A stretch of 64,000 nt of DNA from Galaxea fascicularis. Lineage: Eukaryota > Cnidaria > Anthozoa > Scleractinia > Euphylliidae. Below, one piece after another: positions 48,994 through 59,299 of this stretch (positions are counted from its first letter, which is position 1; each line of letters starts with the position of its first letter). The stretch covers positions 5,975,633-6,039,632 of the forward strand of contig OX419343.1 of NCBI GenBank assembly GCA_948470475.1, written 5' to 3'. Under the pieces are notes generated by a model. That model had not been told where the DNA came from, did no database searches, and saw only the letters and a program-made list of their open reading frames with translations. Made by a program: the position numbers and the translations under genes.

Positions 48994-50190
48994 TTAAGAC
49001 TTACCACAGCTATTAAAAATCATAATTTTCGTCTTTTCCAAATTTACACTTAAATCGGCATTTTTGCAAAAAGATTCCAACTTATTAAGGGTTATTTGAA
49101 GGCTTTTTGCTGATCTAGAGAAGATCACTAGATCGTCCGCATATAAAAGACAATTGATAGACTTATCACCTAGCATAATGTCGGTTGGACTCGCCGTATT
49201 TAGGAATTTTGGTAGATCGCTCAGATAGAGATTAAAAAGAGTAGGTGACAACATGCAACCTTGCTTTACCCCGGCAAAACAGGGAAATGATTCGGTTAAA
49301 TTGTTATCAGTTTTAATTGCCGATTTATCATTTGAGTACATGGATATTAAAACGTCTAGGAAACGTCCTTGAATGCTTTTTTTTCTCAATTTGTCGAATA
49401 GTTTTTGTCGGGGTATACAGTCAAAGGCTTTTCTAAAGTCGACGAAGCATGAAAAGAGTAAATTTCGGTGCTTCTGTGGTTTAGATTTCACGTACTTGTC
49501 AATAAGTATTTTTAATGTGAAGATGCTATCAACTGTGCCGTGCATTTCTCTGAAACCACCTTGTTCAGCTTTCAAAATTCCTTTTTGAACCATGAAGTGG
49601 TACAGTCGATTGTTGAGTATTGATGTAAAGAGCTTGCCTAACGCAGAAAGCAAAGTGATACCTCGGTAATTTTCGACTTTGGATCGATCATCCTTTTTGT
49701 GAATAGGTACAATGAGGCCAAAACTCCAAAGAGTAGGGTATTTGCCAGTATCTAAGATTCGATTAAATAAGTTTATTAAATGCTCTTTAATGTCGTCCTT
49801 TCCGATTTTTATTACTTCATTTAATATATTATCGATACCTGGAGATTTGTTTGCCTTCAGTTTGGTAATTGCAGTTTCGAGCTCTTCATCAGTTATTGGA
49901 TAATCAAGTGGGCCTTCCACTCTTTCGTTGCTGTGGGTTTCCATATTCGTCTCCGGATCTAGTATATTATTTAAAGGGGTCGCATTCTGTTGCTTAAAGT
50001 ATTTATAAAACTGTTCCGTACTCACTGTTTCAGCTCCATGTGCTTTTCTTTTTCCTAAACTAAAGATTTGTCCGATTTGTCGCCAGGTCTCTTTGGAGTT
50101 CTTCATATCGATATTAGACATGCCTTTGCTGATATACTCCCGTTTCTTCCGTCTACAAGTTTGTTTGAACCTCTTCTTTTTGTCGTGCAA
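48994..50190 (-). pseudogene. LINE ORF2 reverse transcriptase domain
   Basis: 398 codons with KANKSPGIDNILNEVIK, NYRGITLLSALGKL, EQGGFREMHGT, FVDFRKAFDCI, GVKQGCMLSPTLFNLYLSDL and the catalytic YADD in CLLYADDLVIFS. The palm is intact; the frame is cut at both ends by shifts relative to its neighbours, and it cannot be translated with the endonuclease without repair. Confidence 0.85.
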
Positions 50191-50204
50191 TAGTTGTCTA
50201 AGTT

Positions 50205-51980
50205 CTAAATTATTAACGTTTTTAGAAATTTTCTTCCCGAGGGATTACAATTTTTTTTTTCTGTTTCGCATTCCTGATCAAACCATTTGTTTTGTGATTT
50301 GCATTTAGTTTTGCTGCCTCTTGCTTTCAATCCAGCTTCTTTGCATGCTTCCACCAAAGTTTCACTTAATAATTCAGACGCAGTATCGATGTTATCATGT
50401 TTTACGGATGCTTTTAACCTGGATTGAACTGTTTGCGATTTGAGACCATCCTTAAGTCTGTCCTTAGACTTGATATTCCAGAAAAGCCTATTATATTCGG
50501 TTAGGATGAGTTCGGCTGATGTTTCAAGCGAGTCTCGGTTAACAAAGTTAGCTTTTATCGCGAATGATAGGTGACAGTGATCCGATAAATGTGGCATTAG
50601 TGGGTTAACAGTAAGATATTGCACATTCCTTAGCATACTTTTTGATCCTATGACATAATCAACAACACTGCTACCGTTATAATGAAAACAGGTCTTTTTA
50701 CCTTCCAGGTCACCAACAATTCTTCCATTGAAGATTCGTAAATTTAACGCTGTGCATGTTTCTAACAAATTTCTCCCCCTAGCGTTCACGGTACCTGAAT
50801 CTTGTGACCGTCTTACGCATTGTTCGTCATTCTCATAGTCCTCAGGGACATTCAGGAAAGTGCTCTCATCCTCCAAGACTGTTTCCTGAATGTCACCCGT
50901 GTTAGTTTTGCACGCCAATATCGTTAGCTTTCGTTACACTAATTTCTAAATTTATATTTTTTGGTTTCAAGTTTCTACATGTCTTATGTACACAAATCAC
51001 TTGTTGTTTCTCACTTATGAATAACTCAATTGTACCAAGCCACGTGCCTTTTAGATTTTTCTGTTGAACTATCACGAAAGAGTATTCAGTACTATCGACA
51101 CGCTATAGAGATCGCTTCGCTATCACCAGAACTTAAGTAGGAACCCTTCCCATCCCGGAGACTAAAGTAAGTCTGTTTTATTTTGTTTATATCCTCGTAG
51201 TTTTCTTTTCACCGTCGAGTTTAGCTCTAATTTTCATTTTGTCTATTGCGTGATTTAGTCTTAGATCTTAGAGTTTAAATTGTTAAGTAGTTTTCTGTCT
51301 TTCTTATGTTCTAGTTCGAACCATACTCTGAATTACTCTCAACCATTTATCACCTAATCTATCGACATTTCGACTGTGTTTGCTGTTACGAAGACATATT
51401 AGCACTGCAGCAAGTCACCGAATAAAGAATTTGTATGCGTTAAATTAGTCTCCTACACGTGACTCTGTAGGTCGATTGGGCTCAAGAATTTGTCGTACTA
51501 CCCGTCGCCTACAACCCGTTCGTGCATTATAATCACCCTGAACAATTATGTCACCCTTTTGTGAAAGTAAAAACATTTCTTCTTCTAATTCCCCAATAAA
51601 ATCTTCGCTGCTATTTCTTTCATAGTTTGAACTGTTCCTAGGTATATATCCTTTTGAAAGTTGAAGTAAGTTTTATCAAGTTTACACCATATTATTTTCT
51701 TGTTTTCAGACGGGATGTAGCTGACTCCTTTAGCGAGATTTTGATTTATATATACAGATAGTCCCCCGGAAGATCGGTTTCCCGATTGATTCCTACGCTT
51801 AAAAAAATGTTTGAATTTACTTACATTCAACTCTGATTCATAAGTGGCATGTGTTTCAACAAATGCAAAAATGTCATGCTTGTTAATTACGCCTAAGAAA
51901 TCGTCTGTTTTTAATTTCCTAGAATACTACTGTTAAAACCATTCAAATTCCAGAACCCTATTCGCACATGACGTGACACA
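50205..51980 (-). pseudogene. LINE endonuclease region split by a solo LTR
   Basis: N-terminal EN sequence (FWNLNGF, then SGGLSVYINQNLAKGV in the 51585-51830 frame) lies to the right. The GDYNARTG metal-binding motif spans the insertion at 51514-51530. The remainder (VVDYVIGSKSM, LSDHCHLSFAIK with the catalytic SDH) lies at 50205-50898. A frameshift near 51640 adds to the damage. Confidence 0.75.
50900..51513 (+). mobile_element. Solo LTR inserted in the LINE endonuclease
   Basis: 614 bp starting TGTTAG and ending CCTACA, with 5-bp duplications ACCCG at 50895-50899 and 51514-51518. An AATAAA at about 51420 favours plus orientation. No internal retroviral genes: the product of LTR-LTR recombination. 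Family unknown (5-bp duplication fits Ty3/Gypsy or BEL). Confidence 0.8.
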
Positions 51981-52012
51981 CGGAATGGGAAAAGAAAATG
52001 GAAAGGGATTAC

Positions 52013-52865
52013 TTATCTCATCATTAGCATCTCGCTCTCTCTTAAATACTCTGCAATTAGGTTGAGAGCTTGTAATGGTTGATTATTGTGATAGGTCCTT
52101 CTTCGGCGTTCGTTGTAGGGCTGTTCTCTCTGAGGACCGACTGGGACGCGGGCCAAACCACGTCGATTCCTTGGCAAGCTTTCCAGGTTTCTGCCCCGAA
52201 TTCCTAGGTGATGTTTAATGTTCGTTACAAGTTTCTTTGTACCGATTCTTTTGCTCAGGTGAACGTCATCAAAGAATACTTGCTCAATTAAGTTTCCGTA
52301 GTTGTCGCACGTTACTCTTTTGTTGTCGATGAGAGTCACATCTAGATCCGTGCAAATGATTTCGTATTTGCAGTTTATTTCATCAATAAGCTGATTTTTA
52401 CTGTTGTCTCGTGGGACGTAGGTCACTCCTGAAATTGCTATCGTACTGTTCGGCCATCTATGCTTGAGATTGACGATGCAGCTTTCCATGTTTGTTCTTA
52501 TTTCGTTTGCGGTCAGTTTGCCAACATCATTTATACCGGAATGGATTACAATGTAATCATAATCATTTCTTTCCTGCATGTGGTTGATGAACTGCCTAAT
52601 TTCCCCAGCGATGATCTGTTTGTTTACATAACGATTTGGGGCAAACTTACGTTGTTGTATTCCTCTTATTATCGAATCCCCTAACAACAGCACCGGTCCC
52701 TTTGATAGTCGCTCATTTGGGTTGCACACATGAATCTGATTTGAGGAGGATGTAAAAGCAAGTTGATCGTCTGGCTGGGAGCTTGGTGGTTGCGTTCTTG
52801 CAGCAGAGGGACTTGAAGTGGTAGCAGATGATGGAAGGGGGAGGCGGGGCATGGGGAGGAAGCGA
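52013..52865 (-). CDS. LINE ORF1 with SGNH hydrolase domain
   Basis: The open frame runs to 52927, but its first codons (from a TTG) overlap Polinton-derived sequence, so the LINE's own start is probably the ATG near 52850 (MPRLPLPSSATTSS). A Pro/Ser-rich leader is followed by an esterase: block I LLLGDSIIRG (catalytic Ser), block III HSGINDVG (Gly, Asn) and block V DDVHLSKRIG (Asp-His). A basic tail, RNRRGLARVPVG and RRRRTYHNN, probably binds RNA. SGNH esterase ORF1 proteins in CR1-type LINEs form nucleic-acid-bound particles and may contact lipids. The catalytic residues appear intact. Confidence 0.8.
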
Positions 52866-53040
52866 CCGGTGCGACCACCCTGGGGCGATGTGCATTCCTT
52901 TCCCGAACAGTTTCGACACGAGGTCAATTGCGAGAGGGACCCCGATAGAAGTCAGAACCCCGAGAAAACGTAGAAGGTCACAGATGTTTTTGCAGCATGG
53001 GCTTTTTGAAGGTTCTGCTTCTGCCCGTCAGTCAGGGTAA
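52866..53040 (-). pseudogene. Polinton minor capsid/membrane-active protein remnant
   Basis: On the minus strand one frame reads LTDGQKQNLQKAHAAKTSV and, after a frame change, another reads a hydrophobic glycine-rich stretch (LGVLTSIGVPLAIDLVSKLF) ending GKGMHI. A lysine-rich start followed by an amphipathic glycine-rich helix is a recurrent small structural gene in Polintons. It is truncated on its 3' side by the LINE. Confidence 0.45.
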
Positions 53041-53185
53041 TTTAAAGCGGGTTGGGTAATACGGAGTCGCCATCTCATATTCGTGAAAATAATTTCCGCG
53101 GACGGATGTTTCAGCCCACGGCCAGTTCGTTTCCGACCTGTTTGATGACGATCCCTTCCTCGTCCAGACTAGCGGCGAAGATTGT

Positions 53186-54352
53186 TTAATTTTCAGTGTT
53201 GGCGGTTTCGTTCAGCCAGTAATGCAAGACCAACTTCCACGGGTCGCCTGTCACGCTTTCTTTGATTGGTCTGAGGTCGAAGTAAATGACGGGGTACAGG
53301 GACGAGTAGTCGGTGCCATTCAGCTGGATGCCTGTGTTGTAATAGTTTTTCCTGTAGCAGTAGTTGATCAGGTCGCAGCGGATCCGCATTTGGTCTTCAC
53401 CTTTGTAATACATTTAGGGGTAATAACTCCGCCCGTACTGAAGGCGGCAAGTGGACAGTTTGGCTGAATTGTCCCGTGAAGGTCGAAGGTGTCGAAGGCG
53501 TAGGGGTTGTGCTCCAGAGAGTTTTGTCTTTGCGTTTGTTGGAAGAAAACGAAGACGTGTTTGGCGTTTTTCACGCCGGGGGAAATTTGCCATTGCCCGC
53601 AGGCATCTCTTCGGTCGGAGATGGGGGTCAGTGTTTCTTTCAAGTAATGCCATTTCGTCTCCTTCATGAAGTTTTCGTTCACTAACTTTTTGCCTTCAGG
53701 TGTCAGCTCCAGCTTCGGAACCCACAATTTCATCGTGGTGACGACAATTCGCCACCTGGTGGCGTCGTTTTGGAAGATCATTTCACTGTCTTCCTCCAGC
53801 ACGATCTCGAAAGTGAGGAGCATTGGAGGTAAAAGTCTGTCCGAATGCTCCTCGAAGAAGGAATAGCGGTTGAGGGGGAGGACAGTTGTCACCATTTTGC
53901 CCCCGTTTGAAAGAATCCTGCGTGCCTGGATCACCTTGTTCGTTGCTGTGGCAGCCGTGATGGTTGTGCTGTCTGTGTTGAGATACCAAAACTCGTCTTG
54001 GGCCACCGTTCGCACAAAGTCGTCCGAATATTCCACCAAATTTTTTATGAATATCACCTTGTTGACGCCGCCGGCTTCATAAACTTTATTCCCCGCAGAC
54101 CTTACAGTCATGTTTTTCTATCAGAGCGAAAGGGGGTCAACTCTGTGTTCCGTTCACAAGAGCCTGCAATTTGTACTCGACCCGGAAATAAACGTTGTAC
54201 CAGTCATAAACGGTGTCACGGTCTTTTACCGACAACCTCAGCCCGGTTTTGACTTGGTGCTGCCCGTTGGCTGGGATATTGAGCGGCGTGTCTAGATCCC
54301 ACCGCTCGGAATCCGTCTTCCCGAGATAGCGCGGTGACTGAAACAAATTCAA
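53186..54352 (-). pseudogene. Polinton major capsid protein (double jelly-roll), frameshifted
   Basis: Three consecutive minus-strand segments in different frames: 54137-54352 (start MNLFQSPRYLGKTD), 53368-54111 (central, DEFWYLNTDSTTI, LTFEIVLEEDSEMIFQND, MKLWVPKLELT) and 53186-53413 (C-terminal, YRKNYYNTGIQLNGTDYSSL, SVTGDPWKLVLHYW). Total span about 385 codons, shorter than many double jelly-roll capsids, so this may be a divergent or partly deleted copy. Shifts lie near 54110-54140 and 53410-53480. The start overlaps the stop of the upstream small ORF by four bases, indicating the original operon-like packing. Identified by pattern and by position next to the penton and ATPase genes. Confidence 0.6.
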
Positions 54353-54618
54353 AAAAACATTCGGCGGTTGGCTAGAATCTGGCTCAACTTCAACATTGCG
54401 TTAGATGGGGGCGAACTTGTTGAATTTTTTCTCGGCCCCCTCAGTCGCCACCTCGCCGAGTTTTGGCGCGACCGCTTCAGAAGGTTTTTTCGCGCCTCAG
54501 GTGAACACTCTTCCGATAGCCATGAGCGGGTCGCGGACCACAACGGAGCCCTTGTGCTTGTAGCAATAGCGGCCGGCGCGCTCGTCAAAAACTTCATCCG
54601 CTCACTCGCGTGATTCAT
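54349..54618 (-). CDS. Polinton small ORF upstream of capsid (unrecognised)
   Basis: 89 codons, basic and Ser/Arg-rich, starting MNHASERMKFL; its stop overlaps the capsid ATG (ATGA). The frame may itself be shifted. No domain recognised; retained because of the tight coupling with the capsid gene. Confidence 0.35.
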   Translation of the reverse strand: MNHASERMKFLTSAPAAIATSTRAPLWSATRSWLSEECSPEARKNLLKRSRQNSARWRLRGPRKNSTSSPPSNAMLKLSQILANRRMFF

Positions 54619-54644
54619 CCCTATACTTTACCAAAAATTGCGTT

Positions 54645-55265
54645 TCAGTTTTCTTCTTCGATCATGATGCTCAAAGCCACATCGAGGCCATTGAGGCAGA
54701 GAGTGTTGTTTCGCCCGTCTGTTACCCGAATCCTCATCGAATTGATGGTGGACTTGTTGACGGGGTGGTACTCCAAACGGTAAGGCACTTCCTGAAACGG
54801 ATAGCTGACATTGCGACCGACGGTCGACAAGCTATACAAACATTGCTCTTCACATCAGCCGCCCACCGCATGATCAAATTGCATTTGAAAAAGACCCAGT
54901 CCGCCTCTTGTGATGTTGGGAATCACATCTCCAACGAAAGCCTTCCCTTCTTTCATGATTTTCTTTTCGAAGCCCACCAATGGAGCGAACTCCCCGCTGG
55001 AGAGATCAAGCTCGTAATTTTCAGCCATCGTTATCACAACCCAGAAAATGGTGAAGTCAAAACGCAAATCAAAGATGGGCGTTTTATTTTCAGCCGTCGG
55101 GTCCACAAACACCGTCTCAGCCTACAGATATCTATTGAGTTTTTTTGTAATCGTACATCCCGTCAGGAAAAGCCACTCTTACAACCGTCGGTCACTTTTC
55201 GCCACTTCAGTTGGTTGTTTTTGTAAGTGGCGGCAACGTTGTACCACGAGTAGGTCATGGTCATC
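54645..55265 (-). pseudogene. Polinton penton/minor capsid (single jelly-roll type), frameshifted
   Basis: Starts near 55265 (MTMTYSWYNVAATYKNNQLK) and breaks within about 30 codons. It continues in other frames at 54855-55112 (PIFDLRFDFTIFWVVITMAE, AFVGDVIPNITRG) and 54645-54839 (MYSLSTVGRNVSYPFQE, RLEYHPVNKSTINSMRIRVT), ending LDVALSIMIEEEN. The order and the terminal MRIRVTDGRNN-type segment fit the penton-like proteins that sit beside Polinton capsid genes. At least two frame changes. Confidence 0.55.
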
Positions 55266-55427
55266 CCAAGCGAACGGATTGGTTCGGTCGAGCTCGTCCA
55301 TGGTGTAGTCGGGCCCGGCGTCATCTACCTGCGCTGGCACTGCTTCTGCGCGTGCACCCAGCCGCTTTGTTATCGGGCGGAAAAGGTTTTCCCGCCGTAA
55401 CTTCCCTGAAAACTTTGGCTATTTTGT

Positions 55428-56105
55428 TTCAAGTTCAAGTTCAAGTTCAACTTTATTATGCAGTATTTACATAAAATTACAACTAGTTAGTACTATAAAT
55501 AATTACAAGAAAAATAAACAATACATAATAGATATCAAAGAACAACAAAAGGATATGTGCGTGGCAACCAGAGTAGCCACTGGCTTTCGAGCTGGTTGCC
55601 ACCATGCTAAAAATAAATGCGGCATTAAACAAAAAACAAAAATAAAAAGACACTAAATATTACATTAAATCAATCACTGATACAAAGACATAATTTTAAA
55701 CTAATATGTTTGTATCTAGTTATATAGTTAAATTGTACAAGCAGGAGTTATACTTTATTCAGTTATTTTGGGTGGTTAAAAGGTACTGCTTATAGTGCTT
55801 CTTAAAGGAGTTATAAGGTAAGCTTTTTAGGCTGACTGAAACCGACTCCCAGATTTTTGATGCAGAGAACTGAAATGATGACTGACCATATCTAGTTGAT
55901 GTGTTTATTCTGTAAAAGTTTTTCCTTAATGCATATCTGGTGTAGTGGCAATGGATTTCTGATGCTGGTGTGAGAGTATCAGAGAAAACAGCTGGAATAC
56001 TATTTTTATCATTTTGAATTTTATGATCAAAAAGTCCTATCTTCATCTTGTAGATATTGTTTAATTCTAAGACTTCAAGTTAAGCATAGTAAATTTTAGC
56101 ATTTT
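55428..56105 (-). mobile_element. LINE 3' fragment inserted in the Polinton
   Basis: The minus strand encodes 95 residues of a LINE RT C-terminus (55759-56046; TPASEIHCHYTRYALRKNFY, ASKIWESVSVSLKSLPYNSF) followed by an A+T-rich 3' UTR and a tail of TTGAAC repeats (55428-55450). Its A+T richness contrasts with the Polinton on both sides. It separates the penton and ATPase genes. Confidence 0.75.
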
Positions 56106-56251
56106 CTCTCTTATTAGCAAAGAAAATGCACCGTATGCATTGATTTTGTTTATTTTGTTTCGCTTGAACGCTTGGCGTATTTCTTCCTCTTGTTTTACGA
56201 GCTCGGCTTCGGCCGCCGCTTTCTCACCGACATATTTCCGCGGGGTTATAT

Positions 56252-56826
56252 ATGGAAATGAAAATTCCGAAGTACGATCCCGACTCTGCCCCGGCCAACG
56301 ACTACAGGCAAGGGCAATCGTCCATGCCGGCAGATGTTTTCCTGATAATGATTTGCGGACCCAGCAATTCCGGCAAACAAACTTCCTGTTGAACATGATT
56401 TACGAGCCGCTGAAGTTTGACAAAATCTTCCTTTTTTTTCGAAAAACCTCCACCAAAACAGGTACCGGGCACTCTTGCAGGACTTTGCGCCGGGCGATGA
56501 ATTCATTCCGCTCAAGCAGCTGCCGCCCGACAACCAAAAAAATCGTCGTTTACGACGACCTGGTTTGCGAAAAAAACCAGAACGACATCCTCAACTATTC
56601 CATCAACGGCCGGCACCGGAACTGCAGCGTCATCTATCTCACCCAGATCTTCTACAAGGTCCCCCAAAAAATCCGGGACAACTGCAGTCACTTCTGCCTT
56701 TTCTGGTTCGAGAGAAAACAAACGCATCCCGACCTGTTCACTCGCGCCACCGGCGAAAAATTTTCCTTCTTGTACCGCAACAAACCCGAAAAACGGACGG
56801 CGAAGAATATTGACGAAGATATATAA
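56252..56826 (+). pseudogene. Polinton genome-packaging ATPase (FtsK/HerA type), frameshifted
   Basis: From ATG 56252, the first frame contains the P-loop CGPSNSGK (about 56353-56376), after which a missing base shifts the reading. The next frames hold NMIYEPLKFDKIF, the Walker B strand KKIVVYDDLV (about 56545) and the sensor-like NCSVIYLTQIFYKVP (about 56617). They end at a TAA at 56824-56826. Packaging ATPases of this type pump DNA into capsids of Polintons and adintoviruses. Two or three frameshifts, so no active product. Confidence 0.7.
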
Positions 56827-56828
56827 CA

Positions 56829-57695
56829 ATGGGGTACATCAACTCTTTGGCGACAACCGGCGGGCAAGGGCAGGAGGGTGTGGCCGGCCCGCAATGCCAG
56901 CAAGGCCCGCCGGGTCCACAAGGCTCGCAAGATCAGCCAGGCCCGGGTGGCCCGCAATGCCAGCAAGGCCCACCTGGTCAGCGAGGTCTGCAAGGCGACG
57001 CAGGCCCTCAAGGTCCACAAGGCCCGCAAGGTGATACCCCCAATTCGCGCTTTTGTTTTGAAACGTGACGGCTCCGCTTTCGTGACTGGCAATCTGAACG
57101 TGAACGAAAACCACGTCATAAACATGTTGGATCCCTCCGATGAGCAGGACGCGGTCAAAAAAAGGTTTCTCAAGGCCCGGCTGGACGACTACTTGAGCCG
57201 GAAAGGGCAAAATAAAATGGTCTCCGATCTGGATATTGATGGGTTTAACATCTTTAATTTGAAAAACCCAGGTTCCTCAAGCGACCCGGCAGATGAAGTC
57301 AACAAAAGATATGTGGACGACCAGCTGGGGACCAAGCTCGACGTGATCCCTCAAGCCGATTTGAAGATGAACAACAACGGAATTGTGAATCTTGCTCCTC
57401 CAACGAAGCTGGAAAGCACAACCAACAAACAGTATGTGGATGACGATTGCCTGAGCGTCTTTGGGACGAGCAAGATGCTGGCCTCTCTCGACATGGACGG
57501 AAACAACGTCATCAACCTTCCTGAAAACATCACAGACGATAGCACTGCTGTCAGCAAAAAATACGTGAAGGCCGCAAACACAGCCCTCCATACACAAGTG
57601 ATGTCGGAATACAAAAAAATTGTAGGCGGCTCTTACTCATCGCCTTCTGGGCACCAGAAAAAACCCCTTCAAGTACCTAATGGACGATGTTGATG
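56829..57695 (+). pseudogene. Collagen-like fibre protein of the Polinton, frameshifted
   Basis: Begins three bases after the ATPase stop (ATG 56829). The first 70 codons contain Gly-X-Y repeats (GPPGPQGSQ, GPPGQRGLQGDAG, GPQGPQG). A shift near 57030 leads to a second frame with repeated modules of the form DLDIDGFNIFNLKNP...NKRYVDDQL, MNNNGIVNLAPP...NKQYVDD and MDGNNVINLPE...SKKYV. These asparagine-rich beta repeats resemble phage and adenovirus-like fibre shafts. The 3' end (YLMDDVDESS in another frame near 57680) is shifted. Host attachment role is inferred. Confidence 0.65.
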
Positions 57696-57846
57696 AATCG
57701 TCGAAAAATTTGAGGCAATCTCCCTCTTTAGAATGGCCCAGGCTTATATTCCGCCAGATTAACGTCGCCCATTGCAAACCGCACGATCCTAGTGAGTATC
57801 GCTTAAAGAAAAATCTGGTGGGAAATACCCCCTTTTTAATACAACG

Positions 57847-58032
57847 ATGGCGTTGCAGAGCCTTTGCCCCCACATCGATTCGTTTTTCTGCACCTACACT
57901 TGGTGCGACTGGCATGACATGTTCTGTCTGGGCTGCCCCTGCAAAAACCGCAACGGCACGTGCGGGAAAAAAATCTGCGCCGCCATGCTCGCAGCCGCAA
58001 AAGACGGCGCCTCTTATGACGCGGCCTTCTGA
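57847..58032 (+). CDS. Small cysteine-rich ORF of the Polinton
   Basis: 61 codons from ATG 57847 with nine cysteines (CTYTWCDWHDMFCLGCPCKN). Same strand and spacing as the neighbouring Polinton genes and no internal break, so possibly an intact small gene. Function unknown; a zinc-binding or membrane-associated role is only a guess. Confidence 0.35.
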   Translation: MALQSLCPHIDSFFCTYTWCDWHDMFCLGCPCKNRNGTCGKKICAAMLAAAKDGASYDAAF

Positions 58033-58592
58033 AAATTCTCCCCTTCGGTTTACGACCATGCCGCTGCCTTGGAAGCAGAACCCCTCCACACCCGTCAACA
58101 TCTTCAGCTTCAACCACATCGACGCAGATCTTCAAAAGGAAACTGTAGAGATTTTGAAGAGGTTTTTAGCTTGTTACCACAAGAAGCATTGGTGTAACAC
58201 CGAGCTGTTCTGCAGCTTCAGGCGGAAGAATCTGTTTTGCAATCTTGCGGCGGACGAGTTAATCATCACTTCGGTGATCGCCGGAGGAAATACTTCGAAC
58301 CCTGCTGTTTTGGTTACATTTGACCGGTGTCAGGCTCGCCGTCAAAGTAGTCGCCAGCTTCCAAAAATACAACAAAAAGGCGGAGCAAGCCGGCTTCGCC
58401 CGGGTTGAGTACAAGAAAGTAAGGGTACATATATATGTTGTGCCGCGTAGCACTATAAACACAAGTGGTGAAACAGAGAATTAACTCTGCAGTGTAAATT
58501 AAAGTACTAGAGAAACCCATGAAAAACCCACTGGGCGTTAGCCCTAGTAAAGGGTATCAGGGAACCACACGAGGCAAAGAAAAAATTCTTAT

Positions 58593-58665
58593 GACCTCGG
58601 TGGGAATCGAACCCACGACCTCCGGATTAGATCTACCGTTGCTGTGCCGACTAAGCTACGAGGTC
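58593..58665 (-). repeat. tRNA-like segment of SINE (copy 1)
   Basis: 73 nt with a perfect 7-bp acceptor stem (GACCTCG/CGAGGTC) and T arm (GTGGG-TTCGATT-CCCAC), but the anticodon arm does not pair. Hence a tRNA-derived SINE head rather than a functional tRNA gene. Confidence 0.7.
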
Positions 58666-59033
58666 GGACAGAGAAAGTCGGGGACGATTAAGGTGGTGAA
58701 TCGCGGCGAAGAGAAAGTAAGGGTACATATATATGTTGTGCCGCGTAGCACTATAAACATAAGTGGTGAAACAGAGAATTAACTCTGCAGTGTAAATTAA
58801 AGTGCTAGAGAAACCCATGAAAAACCCATGAAAAACCCACCTGATACCCTTTACTAGGGCTAACGCCCAGTGGGTTTTTCATGGGTTTCTCTAGCACTTT
58901 AATTTACACTGCAGAGTTAATTCTCTGTTTCACCACTTGTGTTTATAGTGCTACGCGGCACAACATATATATGTACCCTTACTTTCTCTTCGCCGCGATT
59001 CACCACCTTAATCGTCCCCGACGTTCTCTGTCC

Positions 59034-59106
59034 GACCTCGTAGCTTAGTCGGCACAGCAACGGTAGATCTAATCCGGAGGTCGTGGGTTCGATTCCCACC
59101 GAGGTC
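59034..59106 (+). repeat. tRNA-like segment of SINE (copy 2, inverted)
   Basis: Inverted copy of 58593-58665 with the same intact acceptor and T arms and the same unpaired anticodon arm. Confidence 0.7.
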
Positions 59107-59299
59107 ATAAGAATTTTTTCTTTGCCTCGTGTGGTTCCTTGATACCCTTTACTAGGCCTAACGCCCAGTGGGTTTTTCATGGGTTTCTCTAGCACTTTAA
59201 TTTACACTTCAGAGTTAATTCTCTGTTTCACCACTTGAGTACAAGAAAGTTGAGGACGCCATCCGGTTCTTTCTCAGGGGCGAGCCTTTCTCGACAGGC

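Larger units (their letters stand above)
47741..52865 (-). mobile_element. Near full-length LINE with SGNH-hydrolase ORF1
   Basis: The minus strand carries ORF1 with an SGNH esterase (52013-52927 frame), an apurinic-type endonuclease (about 51980 to 50205, interrupted by a solo LTR), a reverse transcriptase (50190-48994) and a C-terminal Cys/His region (48984-47879). The 3' end is a TGTC repeat (47741-47754 as GACA on the plus strand). Frameshifts near 51640, 50195, 48990 and 48460 make it inactive. ORF1 esterases occur in CR1-like lineages; the clade is not determined. The 5' end lies near 52865 inside a Polinton gene. Confidence 0.8.
58421..59234. mobile_element. Cluster of tRNA-derived SINE copies, tandem plus inverted, with 16-bp target duplication
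   Basis: TTGAGTACAAGAAAGT flanks the insertion on both sides (58405-58420, 59235-59250). Inside are one nearly complete unit (58421-58712), a partial direct copy (58713-58845) and an inverted copy (58846-59234). Each includes ACATATATATGTTGTGCCGC and CACTGGGCGTTAG blocks; the two complete ones include a 73-nt tRNA-like segment. A single long duplication implies one target-primed event or rearrangement after insertion. Confidence 0.75.

Noticed and set aside
53222..53669. Plus-strand ORFs across the capsid region
   Set aside because: Antisense shadows of the minus-strand capsid frames in G+C-richer DNA.
58593..59106. Functional tRNA genes
   Set aside because: Acceptor and T arms are perfect but the anticodon arm does not pair, and the segments sit in multi-copy SINE units with shared flanks.
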